Positions 48,449-59,825 of a DNA stretch of 64,000 nucleotides are shown here, piece by piece; position 1 is the stretch's first letter; every line of letters begins with the position of its first letter. Source of the DNA: Panaeolus papilionaceus (taxonomy: Eukaryota; Basidiomycota; Agaricomycetes; Agaricales); assembly GCA_015501605.1 (NCBI GenBank), contig JADNRZ010000001.1, positions 1,116,001-1,180,000 of the forward strand, in the 5' to 3' direction. A program made the position numbers and the translations under genes. Below the pieces are notes generated by a model. It worked only from the letters and a program-made list of their open reading frames with translations. It ran no database searches and was not told the origin of the DNA.

Positions 48449-50197
48449 ATGGTATTTTCCAGCCTTCAAGAGAACGAAAAGGCCGCATTCTTTTCGTTGC
48501 TAGATGAGTGAGTGACTCGAACGGATATTTCAAGGGGAGAAGGATGGGAATGTTATGATGGCAAACCTCTCGCCTTTTATTCATTTCCCGAGTCCACGAC
48601 CCTCCTGATTGTTTTGATTGTCCCAGCTCACTGTTTTTGAAAATGTCTTGTGCACAGGTACTTCTCATCGCGGCCTGAAATCTTTGCCAATATAGCCGGC
48701 AACCATTCCGATACAGATGCCCATGCGTCATCTGTCCAGTCAGTGGCCGCATCTGCTGCCCATCGTGCGATGGTTGCCAATCCGGAGGCGACTGCAAAGG
48801 TTTTCTCTGCTGGACTCAGGCACGTTGCTAACAACGCTAATCGGTCTCCTTCCGCGAATACTGGTGCTGGGGTGAGTAATATAGACAAAGGCTCGTCGAT
48901 AGCCATGTTCCAGGCGTCCTGATACGGCATATCTCTGGCTGATTGATGAACTGCCTTAACCCGTTTCACCATGTTCCATTGTGCTAATATATGTCATGTT
49001 TTCGTTCTCGGCTGGACTTTAGGCGTCTGACAGTACAACTGAAGCTGCCACTAATGTTGCGGGTCGCGTCGCAGCTGCATCCCTCGCATTTTCCAGCAGG
49101 AATGCCAACAGCAGCACTTCACCCTCAGGCGCAGATAAACCTTCTCCTCCACTGACCACTGTGAGAGTAAGTGTTTTTGTTACCTGGCGCTGCCATCCTC
49201 AAGCAGATGGACGCATCGGATGATCTCATGGACTTGCTTTCTAAATAATGACTCACTAGAAATTCGGAGATGTTGACACCTCGTCCACGAAGAACTTCTT
49301 TGGGTCCTTGCGCAATTCGAGCAAACCTACATCTCCGCCGCCACCTCCGCCTGTTCCTGCAGCCTTTGCGCCAAGACAAAATAATTTTGGCCCTCCACCC
49401 AAGCGGGCGGTGTCTATTACCAAAACCCCCTCTCGCGAACCGTCCCCACCACCAGCACCCGCCCGACGAAACCAGCCTGAGCCAGAGGAGGAAGAGGATG
49501 ACTCTGAATGGTTCGAAGCGATTTATGCTTATGACTCTGGAGTACGTGGACACGATGTGGTCTTGACTTAAGGTGACTGACCGCCTTGTCCTTGGTGAAT
49601 AGGAACCAGGTGATTTAAAGGTCGATGAGGGTGACCGAATCTTGTTGATCAAGAAGGACTCCGATGATTGGTGAGTGCATGTGCACGGTTCATGCAGATG
49701 GAAGGAACATTTGCGTCCTTACATCCTTTGTTGCATATCGGCCCTTTATATACTGCCGGTGTATCCCACTCCCCACTTCAGGCGCAGTCTGTTCTTTTTT
49801 CGGTCCCTATTTTATAACGCCCTGATATGAATGACCGAGGAATCAGCCCACCTGTCTGCCTGTCTGCCATCCATTTATGCTCCGATCCCTTTCAAATTGA
49901 TCTCATTCATGACATCCCCTTCCCCTTCTCACTCTACGTTATTATTGGATCCAATTGGCTCCCTAGCCCTCCCACGAAGGTCTTCGGACCTAGGCAGGTT
50001 ACATCCCTTCCCTTGTTCACATTTCTCTTTTGAATCGTTTGCGCGAAATTTCGTTCATTTATACATTTCTTTTTGCATATTGGTACGGCACGATCACTTA
50101 TGCTTCGCAATTCCTGCTTCTCTTGTTTGACAGGTGGACGGGCGAGATTCATGGAAGGCAGGGTTTATTCCCAGCTTCGTATGTCAAGGCCATCTAA
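48449..50197 (+). CDS. SH3-domain protein of the fungal LSB/actin-patch adaptor type
   Basis: Six exons (48449-48507, 48658-48871, 49023-49166, 49260-49541, 49603-49670, 50134-50197) give 276 aa in phase. A helical N-terminus (ENEKAAFFSLLDEYFSSRPE) and an Ala-rich middle are followed by a polyproline stretch (SPPPPPPVPAAFAPR). At the C-terminus lies a complete SH3 domain: FEAIYAYDSGEPGDLKVDEG, DRILLIKKDSDDWWTGEI, HGRQGLFPASYVKAI. The ALYDY-, WW- and PASYV-equivalents are all present. A C-terminal SH3 with internal proline-rich ligands is typical of adaptors that bind WASP/Las17 or myosin I at actin patches; the specific partner is inferred. The SH3 domain is split by a 463-nt intron at the WW codons, far longer than the neighbours' introns. 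Confidence 0.8.
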
Positions 50198-50565
50198 ACG
50201 TCATCCGCGAGTGGGACGTCATCCGGTGATCGATATACTTAATACCAACCTGCACTGCCCGGTCAGTATACGAAAGCAGATATACGTGGAGGATGTGGAT
50301 TTGGGAGGTCGAAGAGGTCGTTGAAATCTTGCTCCTCCAGAATATGTACTACGTTCAAAGTCTGCGACTGGCCCATCTATTTAGTTACCTTGCTAACAGT
50401 TCAAGACATGTTACAGTGAACAACCCCGTCGACTCTAAATTCGAATGCAATGCTTTGAATATATCCCATAAGTAGCTTGAAGTCGAACAGAATCTGATCT
50501 GGATATACAACAGGTGTGATATCGATTCATCCGAGCCATGCTGAAAACCAGGGCTGTGATACCTC
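50198..50565. other. Convergent intergenic stretch
   Basis: 368 bp between the stops of the SH3 gene and the FGGY kinase; no coding signal, presumably both 3' UTRs. Confidence 0.55.
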
Positions 50566-52766
50566 CTAGTCCTTTGCCGCAAGTTCCATCTCCGTTCGCC
50601 AGCGTTTTTGGATTTCGATTGTTTCCAGGAAAATTTTGTACTTGGCTCGCAAAAGCCGTTTCTCTTTCTGGGAGGCGTTCGGAACGACCATGGTACCGGA
50701 CGGCGTCATCTCGACCTAGAGAAGACCGTCAGTTCGAGGCATTCGAAAAACTTGAAAACCAACTCAAAATGATTACCATTATATTCCATATCTTTTCGGC
50801 TTGCTCTCCTGACTTCGTATTGGACGCTGCAGCGTCGGCAGCAAAGCGCCCAAGCATAGCGGCACCAAGGACGACAGCGCTACCAGAATCCTTCGGCAGA
50901 ACCACAGGCAAATCACATACATCGGCGAATAGTCGCATCAGTCCCATATTTTTTGCCTGACCGCCGCTCATATAAATCGACGTGATATGATGGCCCGCGA
51001 CATTGAGGGTGTCAATGATGTGGCGAGTCTGGAGGGCGATGGCCATTAGCGCAGCATGATAGCGCTTTGCTAGATCGACAATGGAATGGTCCTTCAATCA
51101 TCCAGGGCAGGCCGTCAGGACAACTGATAACAAGGTAATATTGTAGTCGCGCACCAATTCCAGTCCTGCTATCCAACCACGCATGCGAGGATCGGCAATT
51201 GGTGATCTGTTGCCTTTTGGTTTAGTCAGCGGAGTACGGGGATAGGTATTGGCAGTGAAAGAGGCCTACCATAAAAATCGGGGTATATATGTAGATCTTT
51301 GGTTAGTTCTGTCAAACTTTCCAGGTTGGACTGCTTCCGGAGGTGCTCCAATGTATTTTCTAGCACTGTAAGCAGGTCAAAAATCTCAATGGTACCAAAG
51401 GTATTTAACTAATAAACTGATTTAACCTTCGTGAATAGTCGTGTTCTGCTGCTGGGATAATCTGATGGCTTCGTTGTAGGCGGGGTGTGTGGTGAGCACG
51501 AATTCTATCAGCTGCCCAGTTGACGACTGTCCGCCTTCGTTCATCCACCACCCCTCAATGGTTGGGTCCTAGACCATCGTCAACAGGGCCTCTAAGAAAT
51601 CAGGGAACGCAAACTTTGTAAGGCCCCCACACTCCCTCGACAAAAACACCCTCCGGGCTCTAGCACAAGAGTCAGCTATAGCTGACTATGTCACATGGAG
51701 AGTAGAACAGACTTGAACGATGTGGCAGGTGCTTGTACCCGCAATAACAGCTATTCTGTGTTTAGATTCCTCGAGGCGGGGGGTGTTAGACAATGTTCCT
51801 GTACTGTCAGTGTACGATGCTGCGATCGTGCCCATCCAACCCGCGTATCTGCATGTGTAACATTAGTTGTAAGGACATATTATTCCAAGTATACCGAGAG
51901 CCTTACGCATCAATCAGGGCGCTACCGACTGGTATACCCTCGAGTAACCCTAATTCGATTGCTGCCTTTTCGGAGAGACCATCGCCGACAGGCATACCAG
52001 CAATTAAAACCTTCTCCCCTTCTTTTGCCCCTATTTGGGCAAAATCCCGTTCGTGTAATTCGTCTAGTCCAATTTGCCTAAAGAGCTCCTTGTTCCAACC
52101 AGTGTTGGGAACGTACGAGCATTTGCATGTAAGGGAACAGATTGAGCGCGAGTTGTCCTTTGTGGCTTGATAGGTCAAAAAGTCTGGCAAATCAAAGAAT
52201 TGGCACTGGCTAAACAGAGATGCATCCATTCGGTTCTTTAGCCAAAGTATTTTTGGAATCTCCATCTCGAGCTGGCAATGGGTATGTCAATCAGCCGGTT
52301 GAGCATGCTGGGATTTATGAGAGCGGCGCACACTAATCTTGCCTCCGACATAATCCAAGGCAGGGGAACCTGTGCTGTTGATGAGGTTGGCCTCCTCGTC
52401 AGCTCGATGATCTGCCCAAAGAATGACGTTCCGCTCTCCAGGTTGGCCTAGTGTTTCTCCCCTCGTAACTACGATGGGTTTACCACTAAAGTCAGTTACC
52501 GCGAGAGAGCAAGTGGCGTCGAAACCTAGTCCTTTGACGGAGGATGGTGAAATGTTTGAGGCCTGTAGACAATCTTTAATCACGATGCCCACGGCCTGCC
52601 ATATATCATCGGTGGACTGCTCAAAGATACGATGGTCATTGGAATCCCGCCAAGTCTTGGTTTCTTGAAAAGATGATGCAATTACGTGCCCTTTGGGGTC
52701 AACGAGTGAAGCTCGCACAGACCCTGTTCCGACGTCTACGCCAATGTAATATTTCTTATCTGCCAT
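50566..52766 (-). CDS. FGGY-family carbohydrate kinase (D-ribulokinase-like)
   Basis: Cytosolic ATP-dependent sugar kinase; the family member closest in motif content is FGGY/YDR109C, which phosphorylates D-ribulose. The start MADKKYYIGVDVGTGSVRAS is the phosphate-1 loop. VKGLGFDATCSLAVTD, RNVILWADHRADEEANLINS and LEMEIPKILWLKNRMDASLF follow, then IAVIAGTSTCH and VWGPYKDPTIEGWWMNEGGQ across a short intron. HIYPDFYGNRSPIADPRMRG and the C-terminal ATPase signature YMSGGQAKNMGLMRLFADV and LPKDSGSAVVLGAAMLG complete the fold. The last exon encodes EMTPSGTMVVPN and a helical tail ending MELAAKD. All core motifs are present and no break was seen. The gene has many short introns; some exon limits between 51100 and 51900 were followed by homology only. 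Confidence 0.92.
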
Positions 52767-53076
52767 GGATAGATGGGTGACGAGAAGAAAGAAAGATTGG
52801 CTCAATAAAGGGAAATCAGAACCATCACTTAATGATGATCAAACTTCTGCTAGGCAGGTGACTTTCTTGAGCCGGCAATTTACAGATTTACAATAATTCA
52901 AGGCTTGAGATACAGAAAGTTGGTCGGGCTGTTAGGGATTGTGCCGGGTAAATTAACCCAAGCAATCAAAAAGAAGGTTTGTGATCTTAGTCGGGGCATG
53001 TTTTTTTATATGCTGGTGATGTACATATGGCCTAGAGCATAACGACAGCGGAAAGAAGGGGTGGCAATGTGGATAT
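52767..53076. other. Intergenic stretch
   Basis: 310 bp between the kinase start and the eS25 stop, both minus strand. It holds the kinase promoter; no coding signal. Confidence 0.55.
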
Positions 53077-53616
53077 TTAATCCGATGCTGTTGCCCGGGC
53101 TATAGGAATAATTTTAGTAGGCACATTAAAGAGATGAGACAAAGATTGACGCACTGTAGATGAGCTGAGCGGAGTGGTGAACAATGCGCTTGATCAGCTT
53201 CTCCTTCTCAAGGTGACGGATGGCGACGCGTGCCAAACTTCCGTTAATTTTGAGACGTTCGATGAGAATGCTCTGGCTGATGAACTTGAAGGTGGGGACT
53301 TCCTTCAAGATACGGTCATAGGTGGGCTTGTCGAGTACAACAGCGTGTTGGGCCTTGTCCTTGACTTTGCCCTTCGACCACTTCTTCTTCTTTGCGGCCT
53401 TTCCTCCACTTGAAGATGTGGGCGCTGCTTTTGCTTTGGCCTACGAGATATGAAATATCAGTGTCCGTTCTGTTCCAAGTTCAAAAGTCCATCCAAGGCC
53501 CTAAAGGTGCATCCATCTCTAAATCTCCGATTCCTACTTCCTCTAACGATACACCGCCCGGACAGCATCTCCAGAGGCCTTGGGATGCGATATTTGAGAA
53601 ATTTTGTGCTCACCAT
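53077..53616 (-). CDS. RPS25: 40S ribosomal protein eS25 (RPS25)
   Basis: Small-subunit protein near the exit site. Three exons: 53616-53614 (the ATG alone), 53440-53155 and 53099-53077, giving 103 aa. The Lys/Ala-rich start [20 protein letters not shown] leads into [60 protein letters not shown] and [14 protein letters not shown], ending TRATASD. This is the full winged-helix domain of eS25. The initiator codon is separated from the body by a 173-nt intron (donor gtgagc immediately after ATG), a layout known in other ribosomal protein genes. A further upstream Met is not in frame. Confidence 0.95.
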
Positions 53617-53833
53617 TCTTGCTGTGACCGTCGATGATGATGACCTCCGTTGTCGTTACACTCTGAAAGATTGTCTGCGTGCCTTGTTTGGTCGTCTTTA
53701 GGTAATCAGTCAGGTGCTAATCGTCATGGACGCGACTTGGACACGTCGGTCAAAAGCTCAGCCATTCAACTCATTATACTAGGAGCTAACTGAGCGTCTA
53801 TATTCTCAAATCACTACCTGCTCGGACTCATCT
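53617..53833. promoter_or_regulatory. Compact bidirectional promoter, eS25 / glucosidase II beta
   Basis: 217 bp between divergent start codons. A CT-containing stretch lies near 53700-53830. Both genes must take their core promoters from here. Confidence 0.5.
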
Positions 53834-56140
53834 ATGGTCATGATTCGGTGGTCTATTTTTCTACTGTCAGTAACCCTTGCTGTCTCTGCTAGTCGCCCCA
53901 AGACCCTGGGAGTTCCTCCTCCATTGCTCTCGAAATATGTTCCCTCCAAATCCAACACTTGGACTTGTTTGGATGGCTCCAAAGAAATCGCATGGGACTT
54001 CGTAAACGATGACTCTTGTGACTGTCCTGATGGAAGTGATGAGCTTGGTTCGTTTTATAATTCTGGATATGATACTGTTGCTTAATCATGCTGTCGTTCA
54101 AAGGGACCGGGGCATGTCCAAATACTACATTCTGGTGCAAGAACGAAGGTCATATAGGAGCAGTCATTCAAGGCTCCCGAGTTAATGATGGTCTATGTGG
54201 TAAGATCATCTCCGCGCTCTTTCTTAGTCGGGTAATCTCACCCTATACAATTGTAGAGCCGGAATGCTGCGACGGGTCAGATGAGCAACCCGGTGTTTGT
54301 CCCAACAATTGCAAAGAAATTGGTGAAGAGTATCGTAGGAAGCGCGACGCAGAGCTCAAAATACAAAAGACGGTTGGGACTGTTCTTGTATTCCCCCATT
54401 CCAAACCCTCACGACTTGTTCATAGGGATCCAAAATTCGATCAACATACATTTCTTTCGCCGCTAAAGAAATTAGACGCTTGCAGGTTGAGGTCATACAA
54501 TTGGAGGACGATATCAAGGCTAAAGAAAAAGAGGTCGAACGACTTGAAGGTATGTTTGTGATCTAATATTGTTCTCCTATGGTGGTTGATCCCTCACATT
54601 GTTAAGATGTCGCTGAAAGAACCGAGGCAATCTCTCAACAAGCTTTGGACGAAAAGAAGGAATCTCGTATGTCGAAAAATATGAGTTGTCTCAATTAAAT
54701 CCCTGACATATCTCATAGCTCTCTATCAAAGTCTGCTTTCTCATCGCAACGCGTTGAAATCTCTCCAACGTGAACACAAGAAGCACCTTGAACGCGAAAA
54801 GGCTCTTGGGGAAATACTGGACTCTTTGAGGACTGGCTATAACCCTAATTATCAGGATATGGCTGTCTTGGAAGCTGTTCGTGGATGGGAGGAGCTGGCA
54901 GGTCTACCCCACATCAACGATGTTGGAAAGGATGATGCAGTCAAGGCTGAAGAGACGAAGGACGAGGTCGTGGAAGAGCCTTTGGAAGATGGAGCATGGA
55001 CTGCGGCACAACTCGAATACCAACTGGACACTTTGTTAAACCAAAATCTGGAGACATTGCTCATTCAACACGAAGAGCACGTTAACGCCCCTTCCGACCC
55101 ATCGTCACGTAAGATCTCGTTTTCGGATTTTGGTCTTGGTGGAATCTTTTCTCATGTTCTTTCTCGGGGTTCAGTGTTCGACATTGCATCCTATCTTCCA
55201 GATTCAATTCTCCCAGCATACGAGGATTTCAAAGATTCCTTGGTATCCTTGTTGGAAAAGATGGGAATTGTAAAAGGATCCGGTAGCTCATCAGGTAATT
55301 AATCTTCCACTTCATCTGATCTACCTTTCAAATCTCATCAAACTTACAATACAGCTGATTCTTCTGCTGCTCGTCTGGCCCTGACGAACGCCCAAAATGA
55401 ACTTCGTATCATGGAGGCGGACAAAGCATCTAACGAAGAAACCATCAAGAAAATATACGATGTTACCGGGTTTGGTGCGGAAGGACAGTGGAAGAAACTG
55501 GATAAGGTGTGCCTTGAAAAGGACACTGGCGAGTAAGTTGAAATGTTGTCTCTTTCGTTTCAACTGTCAAACTTACAAAATGCAATAGCTACACTTACGA
55601 AGTTTGCTTGTTCGACGAAGTTAAGCAAAAACCTAACCACGGTGGTCAGACCTTCAGTCTAGGGTAAGCTTTCACTATCGCCTCTTAAACTACTATCTGA
55701 CATATGTCTTTCCCATAGACGATACGAGAGCTGGAATTCATCTCCCGATGTTTCTCCTGGATCTCCGGAATATTATTCGAAACAAGTATACACCCGTGGT
55801 ACGAGGTGCTGGAACGGCCCTGAACGTAACACCAAGGTCAGTTGTTGTATACCATTGGTTCCCCACATCGAGACATCATCTTGTCATTTTACCCCTAGTC
55901 ATCGTCATCATCATCCTCTCACACTTGTCCTATGCATGTCGTCCATCTTTATTTCTCTCCTGCTACTTGCAAAAATCAAATTGGCTCACCCGTTGTTTTT
56001 TGCAGTTGCTCCTATCATGTGGTATAGAAAACGCAATCTTGACTGTGCAGGAATTGGAGAAGTGCGAATATCAGATCACTGGAACAACACCTGCCCTCTG
56101 CCTCCCTGTCGGCGAGAAGAAGGGGAGGGACGAGCTATAA
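53834..56140 (+). CDS. Glucosidase II beta subunit (PRKCSH type), ER N-glycan trimming
   Basis: Regulatory subunit that holds the catalytic alpha subunit in the ER and binds mannose on N-glycans, allowing removal of the two inner glucoses. A signal peptide (IRWSIFLLSVTLAVSAS) precedes two LDL-receptor class A-like modules with cysteine/acidic motifs (DDSCDCPDGSDELG and PECCDGSDEQPGVC). A coiled coil follows (EIRRLQVEVIQLEDDIKAKE... AVERTEA), then an acidic linker. The C-terminal MRH domain runs YTYEVCLFDEVKQKPNHGGQ, GRYESWNSS, RCWNGPERNTK, LLLSCGIENAILTVQELEKC and EYQITGTTPALC. It ends GRDEL, an ER-retention signal of KDEL type. About twelve exons; splice phases fit where checked. All domains are complete. 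The start has two near Mets (residues 1 and 3); both give a signal peptide. Confidence 0.95.
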
Positions 56141-57710
56141 CATGTACTATGGATCAATAAATTATCGAAGACATTTCATTAAGCAATCCACAGCTCTTCA
56201 AACCCTGTTACTTGTAAACATGCTCATCAAATTCCCCGAGGATGTTGTGTTCGCTAATATAGAGCGTAAAATCCGTGAAGTCCGTAACCGAATCTCTCTC
56301 CGTCGTCCCGTGGAGAAGAAGCGTCTTTTCGACGAGCTACCTGTTATGTAGCTTGCATCACTTCGTCGATCACATTGATTGTATTCTTGAAGCCTGATCA
56401 TCATCCCCCCGAGGATGCGTCTTCGCTAGCAGAGTGTGTAAGCCCGTGATTCCCCTCAGCCGATGTCTCCTAGGACCAGAGTGTGGACTTAATCGTCAGC
56501 CTCGGTTTTCGACTCGCCGACTCTATGCTACCCGTATACCAGCCCGAGGAGCGCATATCTAGGTGCCATTGACGAGTGCCGACATTCGTAGAACGTTCAA
56601 GACATCCATCAGAAGTATAACGGTGCGTCTGGAGGACGAGTACTCTACCCCAGCCTGACTGCCCGGAGTGCGCCAGTGTGGAGATACGACTTGTGACCTT
56701 TGCTTGGTAAGCTCACATGGTCAACCTCCACTAAACGATGAGTCGGACTCTAATATCAGAGTCTCCTTTGTCAATCAACTTGACTACATATGGGCTCGTC
56801 ATGTAGCGCCTTGTCATACATATGATGCGACTGATAACTTGAGCGCTGACATCTTATCAGTTGACACACATCGCACGTCCTGAACAAATCAGCGTTCAGC
56901 TCCAATCTCAGGATAGATTCAAGCTATCTATGGCCAAGGTGCCTGTGACTGCGCTCAGAGTGCTCCAGAGACACAAGGTGCTGAGAGAGTGCGGCCATAT
57001 GTGGCCTAGCTACACGCTTAACTCTGACCTTCTGGACCTATTCCCCATGTCAGGTCTGCTCTGATACACGACGACGCTGGGAACCATCTGGAGTTGGGAA
57101 TGGCAGACAGCAGGAGTTATATTTTGATCCGCCGTTGTCATTGGTCAGTAGTATTTCTCGTTCAATGAAGACCAGTGATGTCAATATGTACCTCACAGTC
57201 TGCTCACACTACAGTATTCGTGCGACTTGTCTGCCGGTAGCAACAAATCGGACTTAGTTAAGTATATAATTGGCGGATAAGCTTTGTCCCCTTGCATTGT
57301 TCATTGAATAAACGCGTGGATGGAAGCAAGAAGTTGTCGCATAACTTGTAATACACCTGCGGTTGTCAATCTTGAAAAGTTGAATCCGATATGGCCGATG
57401 TCAATGCTTTTCCGAGTCAAAAGCTTACAGTATTAGAAAGTCGAATAGCTAGGACACTGCACTCATCCGTCATCAAGTGTGGATTGCTCTGGACATTGCC
57501 AGGGAGGCCATAATTACCCTGATAAGTAAATGACCTAAATGGTAGAAAGGCGGTGTTAGTTTACTGATGGAGAAGCCTTCTGCTGACAGGTAGGGATTTA
57601 GTCATGATACGAGTCTGGGGTATCACGGAACCGTTGACTGATGGGTAACAACATAGCGCTTTGGGCGGTCTTGACGAGGTAAACTTGTTCATAGCTACCA
57701 CTCCACTACT
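56141..57710. other. Gene-poor stretch upstream of the acyltransferase
   Basis: 1.57 kb with only short open frames. One of 69 codons at 56142-56351 (basic, helix-like end) overlaps the 3' UTR of glucosidase II beta and has no recognised family. The part 56400-57060 has fewer stops than expected but no motif; it may be a decayed gene or element. Confidence 0.45.
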
Positions 57711-59308
57711 ATGTCAAATTCTTCGGCCTCAGCGCAGCCCGTGGCAATATTTCCACTCACTGTATTTGACAGACTCTTTGAGCGCACGACTTTCGTGACA
57801 GGATGGTTGGTTGAGGGTATGATCGATGGAGATGCTCTAGGGTCTGCCTTGAGAAGAGTCACTGAGAAATGGCGGATATTAGCTGGGAGGTTGCATTCCT
57901 TCCGAGAAGGAGAGGTATGCATATTTTCTATTTCATGCTTGAGTTTCACGAAGTCTTACTTGTCATACTGGACTTTAGTGGCATCTCAGGGTGCCTCTCG
58001 GAGAGCTACCCAAGGATTATCCCACATACGCATTGAATATCTCAGTGTCCAATGTACCTCTATCGAAGCATCTTACTCTTCCAATCCAATCCGTTTCGAC
58101 ATCTTTACCGCTCTCGGTATTCATGCAATCGTCTACACCACGGCAATATGCGGCTTGGGAATCCTCTAAGCATCCCCTGACATGCTGGAATATCACCTAC
58201 TTCCCAGCTGATGCCAACAACGGGGCAGCATACACTGCAATAGGTTTTGCCCGATCCCATGGCATTTTTGATGGAATAGGCGCTTCGATGATTGTCAATG
58301 CACTGATATCCGAGTTGAAAGGCGAAGAATGGGAGGCTCCGCCCATGCCACAAGAAGGCATGAATGTCAATCCCTTCGATGAGGCCGTCAAGAGGGAAGC
58401 AGCTGCAGATAGGACTAGTGGTCAGCACCAAGGACACGCTGCCTATACCAATGTCACCCAGGCTGACTTTGTGAAAATGATCGCATGGCATACCCGCGAA
58501 AAATGGTGGAGAGGCGCCGATCGAAGGGTCGTCCTTATGCCAAAGTTATTTGTTGACAGCATCACGCAGGAAGTTCGCAATGAACTTTCGAAAGGCAGGC
58601 CACAGAGTGATAGGATTACCTCTGGAGACGTCTTGACTGCTTGGGTATTCAAGGTATGCAGCATTATAACCTCGTAACTACCTAAACAATTTATTCGTCC
58701 CTTCATAACGTTAGACCGTCTACTCCACATCCACAAACACCAAAATGACAATTCACTGCACCAATATCGCCAATATCCGACCTCTATTAGCATCGAAAGC
58801 TGACCTCAAGGCTTACATCCACAACGCCTTCGTTCCTCTGCCATACCCAGTCCTGACAGTCGAAGATGTCCAACAACTCCCTTTGACTGCGTTGACGAAC
58901 ATCTTCGCAGCTTCACGGGCGTCGCTATCCTTGCAGGATATCACCTCGGCCTACCAACACCTCCAGAAACCCAGCTTCCCAAACCCTCCAGATGCCGAAG
59001 AGACGCTCAATATATCGAACGTGTCTGCGAGTAGAATTCTAGAGGCCGACTGGTCCGTTATTGGATCCAAGCGGACTCTATGTGGTTATCGATACCAAGC
59101 GACGCCAACCGACACCTTGTTCACCAATGCCGTATATATTGCTGGTCGTCTGGCAGACGGTACAGTGGTATTGGATGTCTCTCTGAATAAAGCTCGTCTT
59201 GACGCTGTTTCTGGAGAAATTCAGCGATACACGGCAAGAGCTGCTCGGATGCAAAAGTATGCAGCACCGGTGCCTCCTGCGAAGAAGACGACGCTGAATA
59301 GAAAATAA
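57711..59308 (+). CDS. HXXXD-type (BAHD-like) acyltransferase
   Basis: Three exons (57711-57914, 57979-58653, 58715-59308), all phase 0, give 490 aa, the normal size. The N-terminal half has PLTVFDRLFERTTFVTGWLV and ALRRVTEKWRILAGRLHS, the usual first strand-helix of the family. The catalytic motif SHGIFDG places His162 and Asp166. SGDVLTAWVFK marks the domain crossover. The second motif DFGWG of plant BAHD enzymes is not seen at its expected place. The fungal relatives include trichothecene O-acetyltransferase-like enzymes, which transfer acyl groups from CoA to alcohols or amines. Substrate unknown. The FMO gene follows on the same strand after 517 bp. Confidence 0.88.
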
Positions 59309-59825
59309 CCGTCTACGTAACATGATTTACTGACCATGTAGATTGTATTTGACACAAATTGTAAATATGTCTTTAATTTCCTGACGTGTATTCACCAAAA
59401 CGCTAAATTGCAGCCATTTGTAGGATGATATGATGACGACACCGGCATTCAAATTGCCGGTTAGATATGTGGGGTGAATAGGGGCTAATCTCCTATACAA
59501 AGCTGACATTCAGTGTGAAGGATGTGCTCTCTGTTGCAACTCATGATCAGCAAGTGGGGCCCTAATACTGCACAGATTTTGGTATCACATGAACATTGTG
59601 GTCATCAGAAACAATCGACGAACATGGAAAGTGTTGACAAGGGTGGTTTTTACACGCTGGCGGAGGCTGGCCACGAGCTCCCATTGTTCAGGTCAGATCG
59701 GTGATTATCAGGTCGAAATACAAGAGCAAACAGTCGATGATCCAATGCTGACTGGACGGCGCAGATAGAACTACCTTGAACACCACAAGTCATCAGCCTT
59801 TTTTGCTTTATCTCCCTCTGTTACA
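59309..59825. other. Intergenic stretch
   Basis: 517 bp between the acyltransferase stop and the FMO start. It contains the FMO promoter; open frames are short and unsupported. Confidence 0.5.
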
